From positions 124,001 through 188,000 of the forward strand of contig MU623391.1 of NCBI GenBank assembly GCA_025201765.1: a DNA stretch of 64,000 nucleotides. The letters are read 5' to 3'. Source of the DNA: Daldinia sp. FL1419. Its lineage: Eukaryota > Ascomycota > Sordariomycetes > Xylariales > Hypoxylaceae. Each line of letters opens with the position of its first letter. Within the stretch, counting starts at the first letter, position 1. Position numbers and translations under genes: made by a program. Of the stretch, positions 23,150 to 36,093 are shown piece after piece. The notes below the pieces were generated by a model. That model was not told the DNA's origin and ran no database searches. It saw nothing but the letters and a program-made list of their open reading frames with translations.

Positions 23150-25460
23150 TCGAGTTCTTGGGTTGCCGAAATATGCATTTACCAAGCCCGGCGTTAGGAA
23201 GGACAGCATCGGATAGAATGATCGCATCTCCACGTTTGAACCCGTGGACCCAGGAGTTCCCTCGTCTCTAAGGAGTCAATGCTTTACAGGATCGACGATC
23301 GATACGAATTCCTTTCGGCCTTATGTGGTCACTTATCTTTATCCTGAAAATTTAGTTGGATAATGTTTTTTTATCAGAAGGAGGGTTTAGTAGTGATTTC
23401 GATCAGAGATGGATTCTCTATTTTAAATAAAAAAAGTTCGTGTTGTTGCTCAACCTTATGGATTATGCTGTTAGTGTATAAAATAGTAGGTGAGAGAGAG
23501 AAATAAGAATAAAGGAAAATCGTCAACAATAGAAATTTGAGTAAATTGAGTAATTGTGTTCTCGAAGATTATTTATTAGAGAATGCACCCTTCACCCCTG
23601 AATTCAGTACCTTGAAGGTAGGCGGATATGTTACGAGTGACCCCTGATCCAGCCAAGGTGCGCCGCGACACCAGCCAGTCAACATACTCTCCCCAGAGAC
23701 AAGATACTAGCAGCACAGAAAGGAACCAGCCACAAAAACAATATGAGTTCAATACCGTAGGTTTGGTTCATCCCGGCTAGCTGTACAACATTCTCATCCA
23801 ATCATGGCTAACGAATCGAGGTCGAATCGACGCTTTGAGCAATAGGCCGGTTTGTAATACGTAATAGCCCCCAAGGCTTCAACTCTATACTAACACGGCC
23901 CGCTTCAACTGGCTGAGCTTATTTTGACTACCTTACTACTTGATGTAGTGTATGTTTATTGATTGATTTATTTATTTATAGAAAAAGTATCGGGGTGCCT
24001 GATCTGGGTGTAGCCCGGGTAAGACATGGGTCATTGGACCCAACGCTGCCGTGATATCCGTGTGGACCACGATATAAGGGCACATAGGTATTGCGGTTAG
24101 GCGGTAGTTGTCAGGTAGACATTAGTGTTTGGCACTTGTTATTGTTAAATCCATCTTGGGAAACTGTTAACTGGTTATGAAAACTTTCTAACTAGGTAGG
24201 TACCTGGGCGAATAGATCTGCGGTTTGCTGGTATGGGATCGATATCATCTAACAAGCTGCCTACGAATGCACATGTGACGAAGAATCATGGGAGCACCGC
24301 TTCATATCTTGAAATACAGTTACGCCTAAGTAATATGGGGTAATTAGGTACTCGCGTGAAATTTAATAATTTAATCTGTTGGAAACAGAAATAATAATAC
24401 TACTGGTGAGCTCGTGATTTATGATTTTACATGTAGGGCTAGATGGTTGATGGTTGATGGCGAAACTAGTGTATTCGCAATCATATGGATTGTTACATTT
24501 CCCAACTAAAATTGAAACAGTTATCCGTCATTTCAATCATGTTCCTCCGATACATATCAAGTAAGACTCAAGTAGCACTTCTTTCAAGTCATCAACGCTA
24601 TAAGCATAGGTGCCTACCTACCTACCTGGCTTAATCACTTTATCTTTAGATTCAAGTCCATTGCACGATATCACTATAATAGGAACTACTAAGTCTACGA
24701 CACTTACTTGGTGATACATGGTGTGGATTAGGGTAAAGATGCTGAAGATTCAAAGTGCCCCCACGGGAAATTTCCCTCGAGTAGTGTGAGACATTTTATG
24801 AGGCGTTGAGCTAAGGAATCAAGCAGCGCCATGCTATTCGTGAGCCATCTAAGCGTATTGTCATATATAAAGCTGAGTACCAGTAGAAGTTAAATACCTG
24901 ATGTTCTATACGAGAGGCCTCTCAATGGCTTATAGCAAGACTTCAATAAGTATTTTTTTCTTACAATCTAACTAACCTAGTGATTCTGTGTGGTATCATC
25001 AAGCCGGCGTGACCGACCCATCCGAGCCCCGGGAATAAAATCCAAAAAAACCTGCTGGTCCAATTAAGCCGAAAACCATTAGCCTGGCTTTGTTAATGTG
25101 GACGTCATTCGACGCCTCAACCCGAATTCCGAACCGACACCCCCTACATCAAGTCTAGCGATGTGCTGTGCGACCCATTCTAACGATAAGAATATGAAGT
25201 ATCTAATTGGATCCGACTCGGTGGATTAGGTAGATCCCCATTGTTCCCGGTGGTTTTCCTATTATCTCGATGTGGTGTATTTCCAGGGTCTAGTAGAATT
25301 TGCGCCATAGGAAGTAAGCAACTCTCACTGTGCTGATGCTAGTGAATATATGTAGGTAGGTACGTAACCTAGCGCGTAGCTCTTAGTTTCTAGCTTGCTG
25401 TCCAAATCTCCCCATGAATTCGCCAGGTGAAGCGACCTCCACGTAGCTATCGCAAAGAGA
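23150..25460. other. Intergenic region, no gene seen
   Basis: 2.3 kb between two plus-strand genes. AT-rich with several short CTACCTACC/TAGGTAGG runs (24194-24205, 24608-24627, 25351-25361). No open frame with recognisable motifs. Confidence 0.5.
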
Positions 25461-27164
25461 ATGGAAGAGAAGGCCGAGCAATCGACTGCGCAGGCTCCTA
25501 GTACGGGCGCAGATGCGGCGCTTTCTGCTCTACAGAGGGTTGAATTTAGTAGCGCATCCCATCCCATCCACTGGAGTTCGTGGAAGAAATGGCCCATTAT
25601 CATAGTCTACTGCTTGCTTCAAACATTCATCACACTTTCGACCACAACCTACGTTAGTGCCGAGTTTCTCATACAAGAGAAGTATGGCGGCTCAACTCAA
25701 GTTGTGACTCTCGGCCAGAGCATGTTCATTGTCGGAACAGCCGTCGGGCCATCATTCCTAGGTCCTCTATCGTACGTCTCTTCTTAACATTGGGTACTCA
25801 AGGATCCAAGCCCTTTTGTAGAAGCTAAATGGCCTTTCTAGTGACATCGGAGGACGAAAATGGATCTATGTAGTATCCATTGGCATCTATGCGATCTTAA
25901 ATATCGGCACAGCATTGGCGCGCAACTTACCGATGCTCATCATCTTTCAGTTCCTCTGCGGAGCGGCTGGAAGCACGGCTCTCTCCAATGTAGCTGGTAC
26001 CATCGCTGATCTCTTTGGAGATCTGGATGGAGCTGGTCAACCTATGGCGCTATTCGTGATGTCGGCGAATTACGGCCCAAGTATAGGCTCCCCTATCGGA
26101 GAACTGATCGCCGAAAACGAGCGCTTGGGACTGCCGTGGATATTCTGGATCAAGTAAGTCGGCGCCTAGGAAATTGCTTCACAATGGACAAGTTTAGAGA
26201 TTCGGTTCTGACCTTGTATAGTGTCATCATCGCTGGTGGCTTTGCCATCATAATGTGCTTTATCCCAGAAACACTACCGCGAGTCGTTATTAGTAACGCA
26301 ACCAAGGCGCACAAGTCATCAGATCCAACCGAGCTCGTTGTCATGGAAGAGCGCATCGACGTTCTCAGGGAAATACGATTCGTAACCTCGATGGCATTTC
26401 GCATTATGCTGACCGAGCCTATCGTCACCTTCTTGGGTGTCTACAATGGGTTTGCTTATGGACTGCTCTACTTATACCTAGACGGCGTGTTTGACGTCTT
26501 CGTGGTTAATAACGGGCTATCGTAAGTTTCTCTTCCATTTTTACCAGGCGGGTACCGATTCTAACGAGACTACCTAGGTATATGTCGGCCGATTTGACGT
26601 ATCTCAACTTCGTCGTCAGCGTAACTATCATGTTCCTGTTTGTACCAGTCCAAACTTGGTTTTATAAGCGCGACCGCTTGGGGAACGGTGGTGTCGGCCG
26701 CCCGGAAGCGAGATTCCTGACTTCGCTCTTATTCGTCTGGGGCTTCCCGATATCCCTCCTATGGTTCGCTTTTACCTGCGACGGAAGCGTGTCATTTTGG
26801 TCGCCCGTGGTAGCAGGTGGTTTCCTGGGCTTCTGTGACCCGCTACTGTGGCTCAGTATGCTCAATTACATCGCAGATTCATACACCAACGTTGCCGCGT
26901 CGGCGATAGCTGCATTTCTGATACCGTCTTTCTTAATTGCGGCTGCTTGCTGCCATATAGGTGAGTTGTTTCATGCGTGGAGTGTTTCTTACGTCGAGTC
27001 TAACATGCAAAAATGCAGGTCTCGTTATGTTTCATAATTTGGGTGCCAAGTGGGCGATGGCCACATTGGGTTTCATCTCATTCGGCCTCGTGGCATTGGT
27101 CTATGTCTTATACTTTTTCGGTGCGAGGATTAGAGGTTGGTCCAAGTTAGCCAGAAAACACTAA
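25461..27164 (+). CDS. MFS transporter, DHA1 drug:H+ antiporter type
   Basis: Five exons: 25461-25771, 25842-26153, 26222-26521, 26578-26960 and 27019-27164, with introns of 70, 68, 56 and 58 nt; 483 aa. All junctions keep the frame. It has about 12 hydrophobic segments and the MFS loop 2-3 motif (GPLSDIGGRKW). A segment ending each half (SANYGPSIGSPIGELI) resembles the fungal multidrug/polyamine DHA1 group (Flr1/Tpo-like). A short hydrophilic N-terminus precedes HPIHWSSWKKW. Substrate unknown. The gene stands alone, with no biosynthetic genes next to it. Confidence 0.88.
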
Positions 27165-28143
27165 GGGGTATAGATAGCACCTAGGTTAGTTAACTAGGTA
27201 GGTAACTAACTAATAGAGAAACACTTGTCTGTAGTTTGATAAAGACAAATGCTGCCTCGCTATGTATTGATGTGAAAGCAACCCGAATAGACATCACCAC
27301 TAGACTTCGTGGGTAGAACTCGGTATTCCCCTATGCAAGAGCAATCTAGAATTTTGGTATGCATAAGATTGGACCGACTTGTGGATGCTCCATTGTACAA
27401 TACTAACCTAGTGTATGTATTCCGTAGATTAGGGCCGATCTAGAACTAGCCTTGGGTCGGGTTTTGGGCTGGCTGGGCTGGCTGCGCCGCAACTTAAAAC
27501 CCGAGAATAACATGGACCAAAAGGACCTCTCCTCTCTCTAGGTTAGGTTAGTGTTCTTCTAGTGGGTAATACCTACTCGATAGCCTGTTGACTGCCTAGA
27601 TCAATACATAAATTTTGATCTTAGGTGGTTTATTAGTGAGCCACTATCTTCGATCATGAGATGTTCTTTACGAGATGTTAAACGTAGTCGGCTTATATAG
27701 ACTCTCATCTAGAATCCCTATTGTTTAAGCGAGGGAGCATTTGGTATAGGAACATGTGTGTAGGTAGTTAAATATAGATATAGTGGCAACGTTGGTATAG
27801 CAGAACGTTGCCGACATGTAACATATCAACGCTAATGGCGAATCGCGCCGACGCTTCAAAGTTGACCGGGGCTGAAAAAAGCTTGGCCCTCGTTTATTTT
27901 TCAAATGAAAGGCGACAAGATTCCCCTTTCGATTTATCTCACCATTTCTCGTCAACATTCCCTCGTGCTGGAGTTCTCATCCAGCTCGTCGTCGCTCGTT
28001 ACAGCACTGGAAATATTTCCATCCGTTCGTTATTATTCATTTAACTAACTTTTTAATATTCGCGCGCTTGTTTTATTTTTGCTTCAACTTTGCGTTGATA
28101 AGAAACGACGTTTATACGTACGCCGCAGCTAATTGCCGTCAAA
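27165..28143. other. Intergenic region, no gene seen
   Basis: About 1 kb with a TAGGTAGG/CCTAGG-type run at 27180-27213 and a pyrimidine-rich promoter-like stretch before 28144. Confidence 0.5.
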
Positions 28144-29352
28144 ATGGCTTCTAATGAGAACCCGCAACCGACGATTGAGACGAGGGATGAGAATGAAGTT
28201 TCGTCTGTGAGCAGCCCGGCTTCGGTTACCCACGAGAACGTTCCGGCTCCGGCCCCGGCTCCGGTAACGAGTAATCAACCTGGAGCGCCCGCGAACGAGG
28301 GTGCGCCGCCGGTACCAACCAGACCAGCAGGAAACCCGACCGCTCAACCACAATCGCCCGCGCGCCAGCAACCACTGCCACAACCGTATCCCCAATACCC
28401 GTCTCCTTATGGGCCATATTCCTACCAACCTCAGCCATATGCACCTGCCCGGGTCCTCCCCCCTTATTCGAGGTCCTGGATGGTTAGCAAGCTTGTCCTC
28501 ACGATCTTCTCGACTATTTTTGCTATCGTAATCCTCGCTTTGTCATGCGCTTTCCTCGACGATGATGGTAGTGCTGAAGGCATGGCATTATACGCCTTTC
28601 CCATCACCATCGCCGCCATTCTGTGGAACGGCGCCGAGTTGATCACGTTTGGTATTCGATCGCGGAAGAACGTCAAACGAGGAATCCATCCGGGAGCACA
28701 CGTCGGCCTGCACCTCTGTTTCTGGCTCGCCTGCATATTCGCTGTTCTTATTACGGTTTCGATCTCTCTCTCCGTCCGGGCCATGATCAGGGATTGCGCC
28801 GAGGAAGATGCCACGGAATACTCATACTATAGCTATAGTTACTGTCGCCGCCACGATCTCGATTTATACAGCAACGGCACGTATCTGCCCATGATCCAGG
28901 CCGTGACCTCTTTCTTCTGCTTGGCGACCATCACTCATTTCATTCTTTTCGTTATGGCGTGCATCGATACGCATAAGCGGAATTTAATGAGACCGGCTGG
29001 CGTTGTTTTACCGCCTATCCAGCCAGTGGGTGGCATGTACTATCCACCTGGGCCGCCACCGGTTGCTGCTCCTTACTACCCGTGCCCGGTACCGATGCAG
29101 TCTATGCCACAGCCACCACAGCCGTTGCAAGCAAGACAAATGCCTTTCAACCCGGCAGTCCCTAGCGGGACCGGCGTCGCACCCTCGACTGCCCCTCAAG
29201 CAAACGCAGCCGGGCAGAGCTATCAGAATCTGGCTGGATTTTACGCGCCAGCAGCTCCGCCGGCTCCCTACTTGCCAGCTCAACTCGCAACAAACGTAAA
29301 TAACGAAAAGGCCGTGGCCTCTACTTCGGCCGGACCTGGCCAAGCATCATGA
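28144..29352 (+). CDS. Proline-rich four-TM membrane protein of unknown function
   Basis: Single exon, 402 aa. Residues 1-110 are a hydrophilic, Pro/Ala/Gln/Tyr-rich tail. Four hydrophobic segments then follow: about 115-138, 150-172, 195-217 and 258-280. Between the third and fourth lies an extracytoplasmic-type loop with three cysteines (DCAEEDATEYSYYSYSYC) and an NGT glycosylation site. The C-terminus is again Pro/Tyr-rich (MYYPPGPPPVAAPYYP). The topology resembles MARVEL/tetraspan-type fungal membrane proteins, but no family signature was recognised. The start ATG sits in a favourable context (aaaATGG). Confidence 0.8.
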   Translation: MASNENPQPTIETRDENEVSSVSSPASVTHENVPAPAPAPVTSNQPGAPANEGAPPVPTRPAGNPTAQPQSPARQQPLPQPYPQYPSPYGPYSYQPQPYAPARVLPPYSRSWMVSKLVLTIFSTIFAIVILALSCAFLDDDGSAEGMALYAFPITIAAILWNGAELITFGIRSRKNVKRGIHPGAHVGLHLCFWLACIFAVLITVSISLSVRAMIRDCAEEDATEYSYYSYSYCRRHDLDLYSNGTYLPMIQAVTSFFCLATITHFILFVMACIDTHKRNLMRPAGVVLPPIQPVGGMYYPPGPPPVAAPYYPCPVPMQSMPQPPQPLQARQMPFNPAVPSGTGVAPSTAPQANAAGQSYQNLAGFYAPAAPPAPYLPAQLATNVNNEKAVASTSAGPGQAS

Positions 29353-31684
29353 TGTAAAAGCACCAACAAGGCAATTCTGTTTTCAGCATTTCATAACGTC
29401 CTATAATACCCTGCGCTTGGTTATATGAGATAAAAATGAGATAAGGCGTGTCTATGCGGCCGCGAATAACGTTGGCTCCCGATGTTAATATTAGTGATAC
29501 CCCGGGTCGCGTTCTAATGGGAAGTTTTAAGTCTAAAGAGGTGGTTAGGTTAGTTTACAGCCTTAGGCATCAAAAGTCATAATCTATTTGAAGTTTGCGG
29601 TATATTAACCTGATGGATGCGTGGCGTCGAATGAAATAACGTGTTACGTGTGAAATTATAACTGCTTTAATGAGCTCGCGAATTGTATAATAACCGCAAT
29701 ATCATTTACGATTTCGATAAGTTGATAGGTTCGATATGTGACGTGAGGTGGGGTTGATAAGTTGCCTTTTCGTTTGTTGTTGTTGTTTGTACTTGTGATT
29801 TGTGATATCTTGGGGATGTTATTGTATCTCTTCCCCGCCCTGTATCAACTTTTGTTTGGACTTGACAGGTCATTCCTTGAAAGCGGCTTTTTCTTTTCTC
29901 TTTTCAAATTGATAATATGTATAATTTGCGTTACAGATATCCCTGGGGGACGCGCAACCTATTTGCTTAGCTGACAAATGAATAGAGTTTTGTTGTTTTC
30001 GTGATGCCCAATGGTTACACCTGTAAGGCAAGATCAATATCAAATATGTAACTATTGGCATAGTTCTATGCGAGCCGCGACTATCTGACCCGCATCTCCA
30101 CACATGTACATAAGACATAGGTGACGATCTTTACCTGTCTTGTGTTATGTTGCAGATTCTGACCGTCGGTCTCAAACCATTAACCTAGGTTAGATAGCTA
30201 ACTACCTCATGTGCTATGAGATTAGATGTGAATATGAGCTATGCTGTGCGTTGATGATATGTACCTAAATAATCATCGTTGCTATGTTGCCAAAGAAAAA
30301 AAGGGCTATAAAGCAAAATGTCTAAGGTATGACCTAGGTACCTACACATCTTCTTAAGGTGTCAATAAGAATACTCCCCTACTCAAATGGAACGTGGGCT
30401 GTTTTGGAGTCGATTGATCTCACCTCGTCTGATGTTGTTTTACTCGCTCGGATACCCGTTTTATTCTAGATATTGCCTTCTTTGATCTATTTGGGCATAG
30501 ATTCGCTATTGTATTTGGCGACTTACGATATTCTTCTTCTGGGATCAAACGACTTTTGAGTTTTGAGATCCCCCGAGTTGCCAATGATATCGAATAGGCA
30601 ACAAATAAGTTGAGGATTGGTTCATGCCGCATGCCGCATGCCGCGGTGACCATCTTTGGATAAGCCGAATAGATCAGTTGCCTTACCCTGGGTTACCTGG
30701 TAAACCGATGACACGCAGACGGATAAGACCGACATAATCAAATCAATAGGCACTCGTCTTCCCCATCCTTATCCTTTTTTTTCTGGGGGGTTTTTTTGTG
30801 ATTGTTGTTCACCTCTTCAAGGATTGACGAAAAGTTACGAGAGAGCATTTCATTCCTATAAAATAACCCCCTTCGCACTACGTCTACGGTGGCGGAGCGA
30901 CAAATACATTCAAATAATAATACGAGGCTTGAGTAATACTAAATTCAAGAAAAAGGAGGGCGCCCATCGGGTCATTAACAGGCTATCAACAAGTTCAAGT
31001 ACATACAACAAGAGCAAGTAGCAGGCGGCGGCGGGCCTAGGCAATAATTTAGGTACCTACACAGGTATTTAAAAGTACAACGGCCGCCAGCCATACGCTA
31101 AAATCTACAAAGAAAATCCACAGTGGGCCCAACTCAGCACAGACCATCATAGACTTGGACCTGCCATGCGAGACACAAAACCCCGCCATTGACACAAGGC
31201 AAACTTGTACATAGCGTACTCGAACACTGACGACATCGCACTACCCAATTTTCTTAATCTTTTGCTCCTTACCCGCTTCTTTGACAACACGCCAACCCGG
31301 CAACTTGCACCTTTACTTTTGAATCCGAAATACCAACTGGCTTTCTGTCGTAAGGCTAACGGGCTAACGGGCTAAGGCTAGCGCTACGGGTAGTATATGC
31401 CCCTTGGGCCCCGCCGATACCTGCAGACTTGGTAGCTCAAGGCAAGTGGACAGTGGACAGTGGGCAGCGGACAGCGGTCGGTGGGCAACTTACCGAGTTG
31501 TGTGAGTTGTGAGTTGTGAGATAGCTTTTTTTTTTTTTTTTTTTGGCTGCTCCAGCTTTATCTCGGCCCGCCCGCATTTCTATCTCTTAACTTCTTCCTC
31601 TCCACACAACAACAAAAAGTCTTAGTACATACCTAACCTCATACCCGGTCCCGCGCGTGACGACGCGCAACTCAACTGCCCATC
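29353..31684. promoter_or_regulatory. Long upstream region of PKC1
   Basis: 2.3 kb without a supported gene. It includes a 7-bp tandem GCATGCC run (30626-30647), CCTAGG-centred palindromes (30186, 30330, 31050), a short GGACAGTGG-type tandem near 31446-31488 and a poly-T tract (31526-31544). A pyrimidine-rich stretch leads to the PKC1 start codon. Confidence 0.5.
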
Positions 31685-34600
31685 ATGAACGACGAAGAGG
31701 CCATGGCAAATATTTATAAAAAGATCGAGCGCGAGAAAGCTCTGATCAATGCCGCCAATTCCATGCGACAGCAGACCAATAACGACGATGTCAGGTCTCG
31801 TCTCGATAGTCAAATGCGGGAAGGCCGTCGGAATCTCCAGTTTTTCGAAGAGAAACTTCGCGATTTACAGATGAAGCGTCTAGGCCAAGGTGTAGATAGT
31901 ATGAGTATTGGCTCAAGCTCTACTGCACCCGGCTCGGCACGTCCCAGTAGTCTCGATATGCGTGATGGCGAGGGTGCACCACCACCGCCGCCTAAAGACG
32001 CTGGCGCGTGGTCGGCGGGTGATCAAGGTTCTTACGGTTCGTTACCTTATAGCCAAATTGGCGGTCATGGCGATATCATGCCGCCGCGGCATCCATACGC
32101 ACCACCCGGCCCGACTTCGACGGCCCCAAAACAGAGGCCGAATTTTACCAAGTTAGGTTTGTGACACCTCTCTATCCACTCCCTATCATTACGTGCTCTG
32201 CTGTCGCTTTTGTGATAAGCTAATTAAACTAACTATCGTCTGCCTTTAGATCTTATTAAATATGATACCCCTTATCTCGGCCCTCGAATCCAACTCATGC
32301 TCTCCCAAATCCAGTTCAAGCTTAATGTCGAGGAGCAATATCTCAAAGGTGTTGAAAAAATGGTTCAACTATATGGCATGGAAGGCGACCGCAAAAGCAA
32401 GGCTGATGCCGCGGCGAGGAGGGTCGAGAGTAAACAGAAGATTCACCTTCTAAAGCAGGCACTCAAAAGATACGAAGAGCTCCACATAGATGATTTGGAT
32501 TCCGCGGACTCCCCTGATGGTTCGCTACCCACCCTGTATCTTTCGTATTATACTTCCATACTAACAAGTCTATTTTTTTAGATGATAGTATCAATATGCC
32601 CAACTTACGCAAGCCATTAACCGGACAACTTACTATTCGAATTGTCCAGGTGAGGGACGTGGATCATGCTAGTACCGGGCGATTTTCGCGGGGTCCGGAA
32701 ACCTTCATCGCCATCAAGGTTGAAGATAACGTTGTCGCACGGACGAAAGTATCACGTACCGATCGATGGGAGGCCGAGTACCACAATATCGAGGTTGATA
32801 AAGCGAACGAGATCGAACTTACGGTTTACGACAAACCTGGTGAGCATGCATTACCTATCGGCATGCTGTGGGTACGGATATCGGATATCGTGGAAGAGAT
32901 GCGAAAAAAGAGAATCGAAGCTGAAGTTAGCAACTCTGGTTGGGTATCTGCCGATAGGATGGGAGGAGGCCCTGGGGTGCCTCCGCCTCAGTTCCCAATG
33001 GATCCGCAGCAACCACCGTCAGTCGGCGCTGGACCTCAATCTCCTGGCTTCTCGAACCCGGCCCAGCAGCAGTTTGGGCCGCAGGCGGTGCCCCAAGTTA
33101 CCTCCCAGCCGATCGATGCGTGGTTCAACTTGGAGCCTACAGGTGCCATTCACCTATCGCTCAATTTCATAAAGCAAAGCAAAGATCGCAGACCCGTCGA
33201 CCTTGGTCTCGGGCGAAAGGGTGCTATCCGTCAACGCAAAGAAGAGGTGCACGAGATGTATGGGCATAAGTTCGTGCAGCACCAATTCTACAACATCATG
33301 CGCTGCGCCCTTTGCGGCGACTTTCTCAAATACTCTGCGGGTATGCAGTGCGAGGACTGCAAATATACTTGCCATACGAAATGTTATGCGAGCGTTGTTA
33401 CCAAGTGTATTAGTAAAAGCAACGCCGAAACAGATCCGGACGAGGAGAAAATCAACCATCGTATTCCCCACAGGTTTGCGCCGTTTTCGAACGTCACCGC
33501 TAACTGGTGTTGTCACTGCGGTTATATATTACCTTTCGGAAAGAAGAATTGCAGGAAGTGTACCGGTACGAAACTAACCTTTTCCCCTTTGATTATTTTA
33601 AGACGACTAACATTTAATAGAATGTGGGCTTACTGCTCACGCTCACTGCGTCCATCTTGTGCCGGACTTCTGCGGTATGAGTATGGCAGTTGCTAATCAG
33701 ATCCTCGAAGGCATCAGGTCATCAAAGCAGCGGCAACAGAAAGCGACTTCATTGACTGATAAAACCCTTAGACAAGGCAAGAGTAGCCCTACGAGCACAT
33801 CGTCAGGCCCCATGTCACCTTATAATACACACGAGACGCCGTCCTACCAACCTAGTGTTGCTTCTCAAGAGGCAACCAACGCCGCCAAGGCCATGTATAC
33901 TAGTCAGACCTCTCCAACAAGACCAGTCTACGATCGCACTTCATCTGGGTCGAGTGCTGCCGCTGCCGCCGCTACAGCTGCCATGAGTGGTAGCATGGCT
34001 TCGCCGTCAGGTCGTCCTGGCCAAGCTCCAGACTATGGTAGAACTGGTGGCTATGGTGGTACCGGGGATGCTCCAGATGATCCGTACGCAGCTGGCCAGT
34101 CTTACGGCGTACCTTCACAACCGAAGTACAACCCAGCAGCATACGCAAATATTGCCAATTACCCTCCAAGCCAACCACAAGTACAGCAGCAACAGCAACG
34201 TCCAGCTCAACAACCACAGTCTCCACCCCCTCAAATACAACAACAGCAGATTTACCCCCCTGTTGCCCCTGTTTCGAAACCACAGCCGGTTCAGGAAACG
34301 CCTTCCCTAACGTCGGGCACTACACTACCGCCCCCTTCGAGGAAACCTTTACCCTCCGCAACCGACCCGGGAACTGGCCAGCGCATCGGATTGGATCACT
34401 TTAACTTTCTTGCGGTCCTCGGTAAGGGTAACTTTGGTAAGGTCATGCTGGCTGAGACTAAGAAAACGCGACGACTTTATGCTATCAAAGTACTAAAGAA
34501 GGAATTCATCATTGAAAACGATGAAGTGGAAAGCATCCGGTCCGAGAAAAGGGTGTTCCTGATTGCTAATAGGGAACGCCACCCGTTCTTGACTAACCTG

Positions 34601-35545
34601 CACGCCTGTTTCCAAACCGAGACAAGGGTGTACTTTGTCATGGAATACATTAGCGGTGGCGATCTGATGCTTCACATTCAACGTGGTCAATTTGGTACCA
34701 AGCGTGCACAGTAAGTTTCAATATTATAATTCCTTTTACAAGATGGCTGCTAACATGCTCTATAGGTTTTACGCATCTGAAGTCTGCTTGGCACTTAAGT
34801 ATTTCCACGAGAACGGCGTCATTTATCGTGATCTCAAGCTAGACAACATTCTACTAACATTAGACGGTCATATTAAGATTGCAGATTACGGTCTCTGCAA
34901 AGAGGATATGTGGTACGGTTCTACGACCGGTACCTTCTGTGGTACACCTGAGTTCATGGCCCCCGAAGTACGTGCACTCTTCACTCTAGACGTCTCCTAA
35001 ACCCTTTTCTAACATCATTATAGATATTACTGGATAAGAAATATGGCAGGGCCGTGGACTGGTGGGCTTTTGGCGTACTAATTTATCAGATGCTTTTACA
35101 ACAGTCACCCTTCCGAGGTGAAGACGAGGATGAGATCTACGACGCAATTCTTGCAGATGAACCACTCTATCCTATCCATATGCCCAGGGAGTCGGTCTCG
35201 ATCCTACAGAAACTCCTCACAAGAGACCCTGATCAACGATTAGGAAGCGGGCCTACTGATGCTCAGGAGGTCATGAGTCAGCCCTTTTTCAGAAATATCG
35301 TATGGGATGATATCTATCACAAGAGGGTGGCTCCTCCTTTCATGCCCACGATCAAGAACGCAACGGATACCAGCAATTTCGATTCCGAATTTACAAGCGT
35401 TACCCCCGTTTTAACACCAGTGCAGTCAGGTAAGAAAAACTGTGCCCACAATACGGATATTATCCATGCTAATGGTGTGATAGTACTTTCACAATCTATG
35501 CAAGAAGAATTCCGCGGATTCTCGTACACGGCGGATTTTGACTAG
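31685..35545 (+). CDS. PKC1: Protein kinase C (Pkc1), cell wall integrity kinase
   Basis: Seven exons: 31685-32156, 32250-32519, 32582-33565, 33621-34710, 34766-34967, 35024-35429 and 35484-35545; 1161 aa, the normal fungal Pkc1 length. Domains in order: two HR1 Rho-binding repeats (about 1-75 and 158-235), a C2-like domain (about 255-375), two C1 zinc fingers (about 474-523 and 542-592, all Cys/His ligands visible), a Gln/Pro-rich linker (about 690-820) and an AGC kinase domain from about 835 (GKGNFGKV). The activation loop reads TTGTFCGTPEFMAPE and the hydrophobic tail FRGFSYTADFD. The DFG motif is DYG (KIADYGLCKE), which is usual in fungal Pkc1. Activated by Rho1-GTP at the plasma membrane, it starts the Bck1-Mkk-Slt2 MAPK cascade that controls wall genes, chitin synthases among them. 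The intron-2 donor is GTTCGC, weaker than the others. Confidence 0.96.
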
Positions 35546-36093
35546 ACGCCAAGATGGGAACTCCAGGATTTACCGAAAAGATATGCTTGCAGGGACAGTT
35601 ATAAACCCAGATATGAGCGGAGGATTTCAATCGTTTTGTTATGCCCCAGGATCCGTGGTATACGACGGCGAGGTGATCTGCTTGGTTCGAGGCGCATTGA
35701 TCAAAAAAAGATACGTTGCACGGTCGATATGATATCACTGTGGGCCACGGTGTACTTACTACTCGTGCCACGGACATACAGGCGTTACGTGAAATGCCAT
35801 TCGCTGGGCGAATATTCAAAATGCCGATAATTGTTGGGCGCGGTTTAGAATTCTCCGTCGAGAAGCGGCAAGAAGATACTATCGAATAGTCTCTATCCCG
35901 ACATATTGTAGTTTGCCCCCGTTAATTAGACCAGCAGATAATGCAAACGTCATCCTTCTTTTTTTCCGAATTTATATACAAGGTGAATATACATGGTGTG
36001 CTGATAGGGGGGCGGTCTTTTGGGGGGGGTATCGTGTTGTACAGCTGGTGGGTGTTGAAGTTAGAGTACATACCCTCGACACTATGCTCTATT
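35546..36093. other. Intergenic region between convergent PKC1 and SHE9
   Basis: 548 bp of 3' flanks. No gene or strong structure seen. Confidence 0.5.
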
